In this document: positions 62,462-64,000 of the stretch, piece after piece
Position numbering within the stretch: position 1 is the first letter of the stretch
How the letters are laid out: each line of letters begins with the position of its first letter
Source: Burkholderia mayonis
GTDB lineage: Bacteria; Pseudomonadota; Gammaproteobacteria; Burkholderiales; Burkholderiaceae
Assembly (NCBI RefSeq): GCF_001523745.2
Contig: NZ_CP013386.1
Location: 3,100,001 to 3,164,000, forward strand
Length of the DNA stretch: 64,000 nt
Direction of reading: 5' to 3'
The notes under the pieces: model-generated
Seen by the model: only the letters and a program-made list of their open reading frames with translations
What the model was told of the DNA's origin: nothing
Databases searched by the model: none
Program-made: the position numbers and the translations under genes

Positions 62462-63058
62462 CTATGTCGGCCGCCCCACGGCCCGGCGCCAGCGGCGCTC
62501 GACGCCTCCTCGCTCGACGGCAATCTGCAGTTGCAGCCACTCGACCGTATCCTTCGTCGCACCCACGCCGCGTGCCGTCACGAGGTAGGCACGTGCGTCG
62601 GGGCGCGCCGGCAGCTTCCACGCTTCGATCACGCAGCTCGGCCCTTGTGCCGCGCCCGGCCATCCGGCATACGGCCTGAACGCGCCGCCGCCGTCGAACA
62701 CGCCCGGTTGCCGCCAACCGGCCGGCTCGCGCGCCGACGCCGCGGTGCCCGCCACGGCGTCGGACGCCGCGCCGCTCAGCAATGCATCGGCACAGGCTTC
62801 GAGTGCGGCATCCGCTGCACGAAACGCGACCGATCGGCTCGCTACGTTCGTCATGCGCCGCATCTCCGTCGTCGCGATCTCGAACCACGCGGACGACATC
62901 ACGATCAGTGAGGCCGTTACGGCAAGCACGCCCGGCAGCGCGACGCCGGGCGAACCGGGCATCGTCCGCTCGCGTCGCCGCATCACTTTGCGCAGCGCCG
63001 GACGCTTTCGGACTATCCGCGCTCGATCCGCTTCCAACACGGCTGCCCGACGCGTCAT
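62462..63058 (-). CDS. pilX: PilX-like minor pilin
   Basis: A 198-residue protein. The long basic leader (MTRRAAVLEADRARIVRKRP...) precedes a hydrophobic pilin-like helix (GVALPGVLAVTASLIVMSSAWFEIATTEMRR). RSVAFRAADAALEACADAL after it is characteristic of PilX/GspK-like minor pilins. Glutamate 5 is replaced by glycine, as PilX-type proteins often lack it. The start ATG 63058 overlaps the PilW stop. The assignment is by context and helix pattern. Confidence 0.72.
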   Translation of the reverse strand: MTRRAAVLEADRARIVRKRPALRKVMRRRERTMPGSPGVALPGVLAVTASLIVMSSAWFEIATTEMRRMTNVASRSVAFRAADAALEACADALLSGAASDAVAGTAASAREPAGWRQPGVFDGGGAFRPYAGWPGAAQGPSCVIEAWKLPARPDARAYLVTARGVGATKDTVEWLQLQIAVERGGVERRWRRAVGRPT

Positions 63059-63840
63059 ACGCGCTCCCGATTGCGAACCGCGACATACCGTCGCAGCACA
63101 AGCCGCGCGCGAGTATCCGCGCCGCTCGTCATTCGCCCTTCGCAGTCGACGTAGCGCACTGGGCGCCCCGTCCGCATGCCTCGCACTTGCACGCAAACTG
63201 CCACGGCGGCGACGCTCGCCCAGTCCAATGCGGACAACGCCGACGCATCGCTCCACTGCACGGCTCCGCGCAGCCTATAGCGCAAGCGCACGCGCTCGAC
63301 GCCTTCGACGAGAGGCTGCGCAATGCCAGGTCTGCCGCTGCCTTCGCAATACAGCTCCGGCTCGCCCGTCGACGCACTGACGCGAGCGTAATAGCGATTG
63401 ACGATCCGCGGCTGCGCGTCGGCCGCGCCGACGCCCTGCCCGAGGCAATCCGTCGCCTGTCCGCTGGTCGTCGGCCACGTGGAAACGCCATCGCCGACGT
63501 AGCGGACGACGAGTCCGTCGGAACCGCTCGCCAGCGGATCGCATGCCAGTTGCACGTCGGCTCCGACGGGTCGTCCCGCTGTACAACCGAACAGACCCGG
63601 CGCTGAGGGCGCATCGTGCGCGTCGAGAGGAACGAAGCCTGCGATCTGGATTTGCTGCGTGATCAGCGCGAGCGACGCCTGCGCCGCGTCGCGCAAGCGC
63701 GCGGCATCGGCCGCCGCCGAATAGGCCGCCCGCTGTACGCGATAGAGCGAGATCGCGGCAAGCAGGATCAGCAAGCCGAGCGCCATGGCGATCATCACCT
63801 CGATCAGCGTGTGCGCGCGCCAGTGTATCGCTCGCGTCAT
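63055..63840 (-). CDS. pilW: PilW-like minor pilin
   Basis: A 261-residue prepilin. Its class III signal reads A-HTLIEVMIAMALGLLILLAAISLYRVQRAAY, with alanine instead of glycine before the cleavage site but glutamate at position 5. Downstream RDAAQASLALITQQIQIAGFVPLD is the PilW signature, followed by a large beta-rich domain with several cysteines. ATG 63840 overlaps the PilV stop and the stop overlaps the PilX start, so the three are coupled. Confidence 0.85.
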   Translation of the reverse strand: MTRAIHWRAHTLIEVMIAMALGLLILLAAISLYRVQRAAYSAAADAARLRDAAQASLALITQQIQIAGFVPLDAHDAPSAPGLFGCTAGRPVGADVQLACDPLASGSDGLVVRYVGDGVSTWPTTSGQATDCLGQGVGAADAQPRIVNRYYARVSASTGEPELYCEGSGRPGIAQPLVEGVERVRLRYRLRGAVQWSDASALSALDWASVAAVAVCVQVRGMRTGRPVRYVDCEGRMTSGADTRARLVLRRYVAVRNRERV

Positions 63841-64000
63841 CGGCCGTCCGTTATCGCATACGCGAGCGTCACGCATTGCTTGTCGCCGTCACGCGCAGCC
63901 AAGATGGCGCCTTCGCAGCGCGACGGGCTCGCAACGGCCGCCCCGACCTGTTCCCATTCGATACGCACGGTCGAAATGCCCGCGTCTCCGCCCGTCACGA
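63837..64000 (-). CDS. pilV: PilV-like minor pilin, 3' part (runs off the window)
   Basis: Only the last 53 codons are present (in frame from 63998). The visible end includes VTGGDAGISTVRIEWEQVGAAV, a pair of cysteines (SRCEGA; KQCVTLAY) and the terminal ITDGR. The TGA overlaps the PilW ATG. Identity as PilV rests on position ahead of pilW and on the typical TVRIEW...C ending. Confidence 0.65.
   Translation of the reverse strand, partial: VTGGDAGISTVRIEWEQVGAAVASPSRCEGAILAARDGDKQCVTLAYAITDGR

Overview
The window is 64 kb of GC-rich DNA with codon use and gene content typical of a Burkholderia chromosome, most likely the B. pseudomallei/thailandensis complex. This rests on the overall composition, the HxlR/LysR/IclR regulators sitting divergent to their likely targets, a DUF2957-type lipoprotein pair, a 3-hydroxybutyrate-oligomer hydrolase, and hmgA-fahA and gcdH genes of familiar betaproteobacterial type. 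I see no rRNA, tRNA, CRISPR array, prophage or replication origin. One complete insertion sequence is present. Species assignment is inference.

Layout. 0-3.5 kb: an AT-rich, gene-poor left edge, then an HxlR regulator divergent from an alcohol dehydrogenase, and an unrecognised protein. 3.9-8.4 kb: a minus-strand envelope operon (two large paralogous lipoproteins, an OmpW-like barrel, a small PraB-like secreted protein). 9.1-17.5 kb: a second HxlR regulator divergent from a metallo-beta-lactamase/MoaF-like fusion, an XRE-cupin/GNAT pair, a LysE exporter, a GlpQ-like lipoprotein, a DHA2 efflux pump and a TauE permease. 17.7-26.4 kb: an S10 peptidase lipoprotein, 3HB-oligomer hydrolase, a BON protein, a TAXI binding protein, a DsbA-family protein and a LysR regulator. 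26.5 kb: a 20-unit hexanucleotide repeat. 26.8-32 kb: TonB receptor, ABC ATPase, binding protein and permease behind a Zur-box-like palindrome. 33-41 kb: a ModA-like protein, xanthine dehydrogenase (xdhA, xdhB), an MFS carrier, an AraC remnant and a class V aminotransferase whose 5' side is interrupted by an IS5-family element. 43-48.4 kb: LysR, D-lactate dehydrogenase, BluB and two MFS exporters. 48.8-55 kb: a six-gene homogentisate operon. 55-64 kb: degenerate EAL protein, GFA protein, IclR divergent from glutaryl-CoA dehydrogenase, peroxiredoxin, a DUF883/YqjE stress set, and a type IV pilus minor pilin cluster running off the right edge.

Functional themes. Catabolism is prominent: homogentisate to fumarate and acetoacetate, glutaryl-CoA, purines and 3-hydroxybutyrate oligomers. 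Metal handling appears as the probable zinc or metallophore uptake operon and the molybdenum enzyme next to a ModA-like protein. Regulation can be read in several intergenic spaces as palindromes or repeats next to the cognate regulator. Signs of genome decay are the AraC fragment, an internally deleted MFS transporter in the homogentisate operon, and the IS insertion 6 bp ahead of an aminotransferase start codon.

The least described units are the lipoprotein/OmpW/PraB envelope operon and two metallo-beta-lactamase-fold proteins that lack canonical metal ligands.
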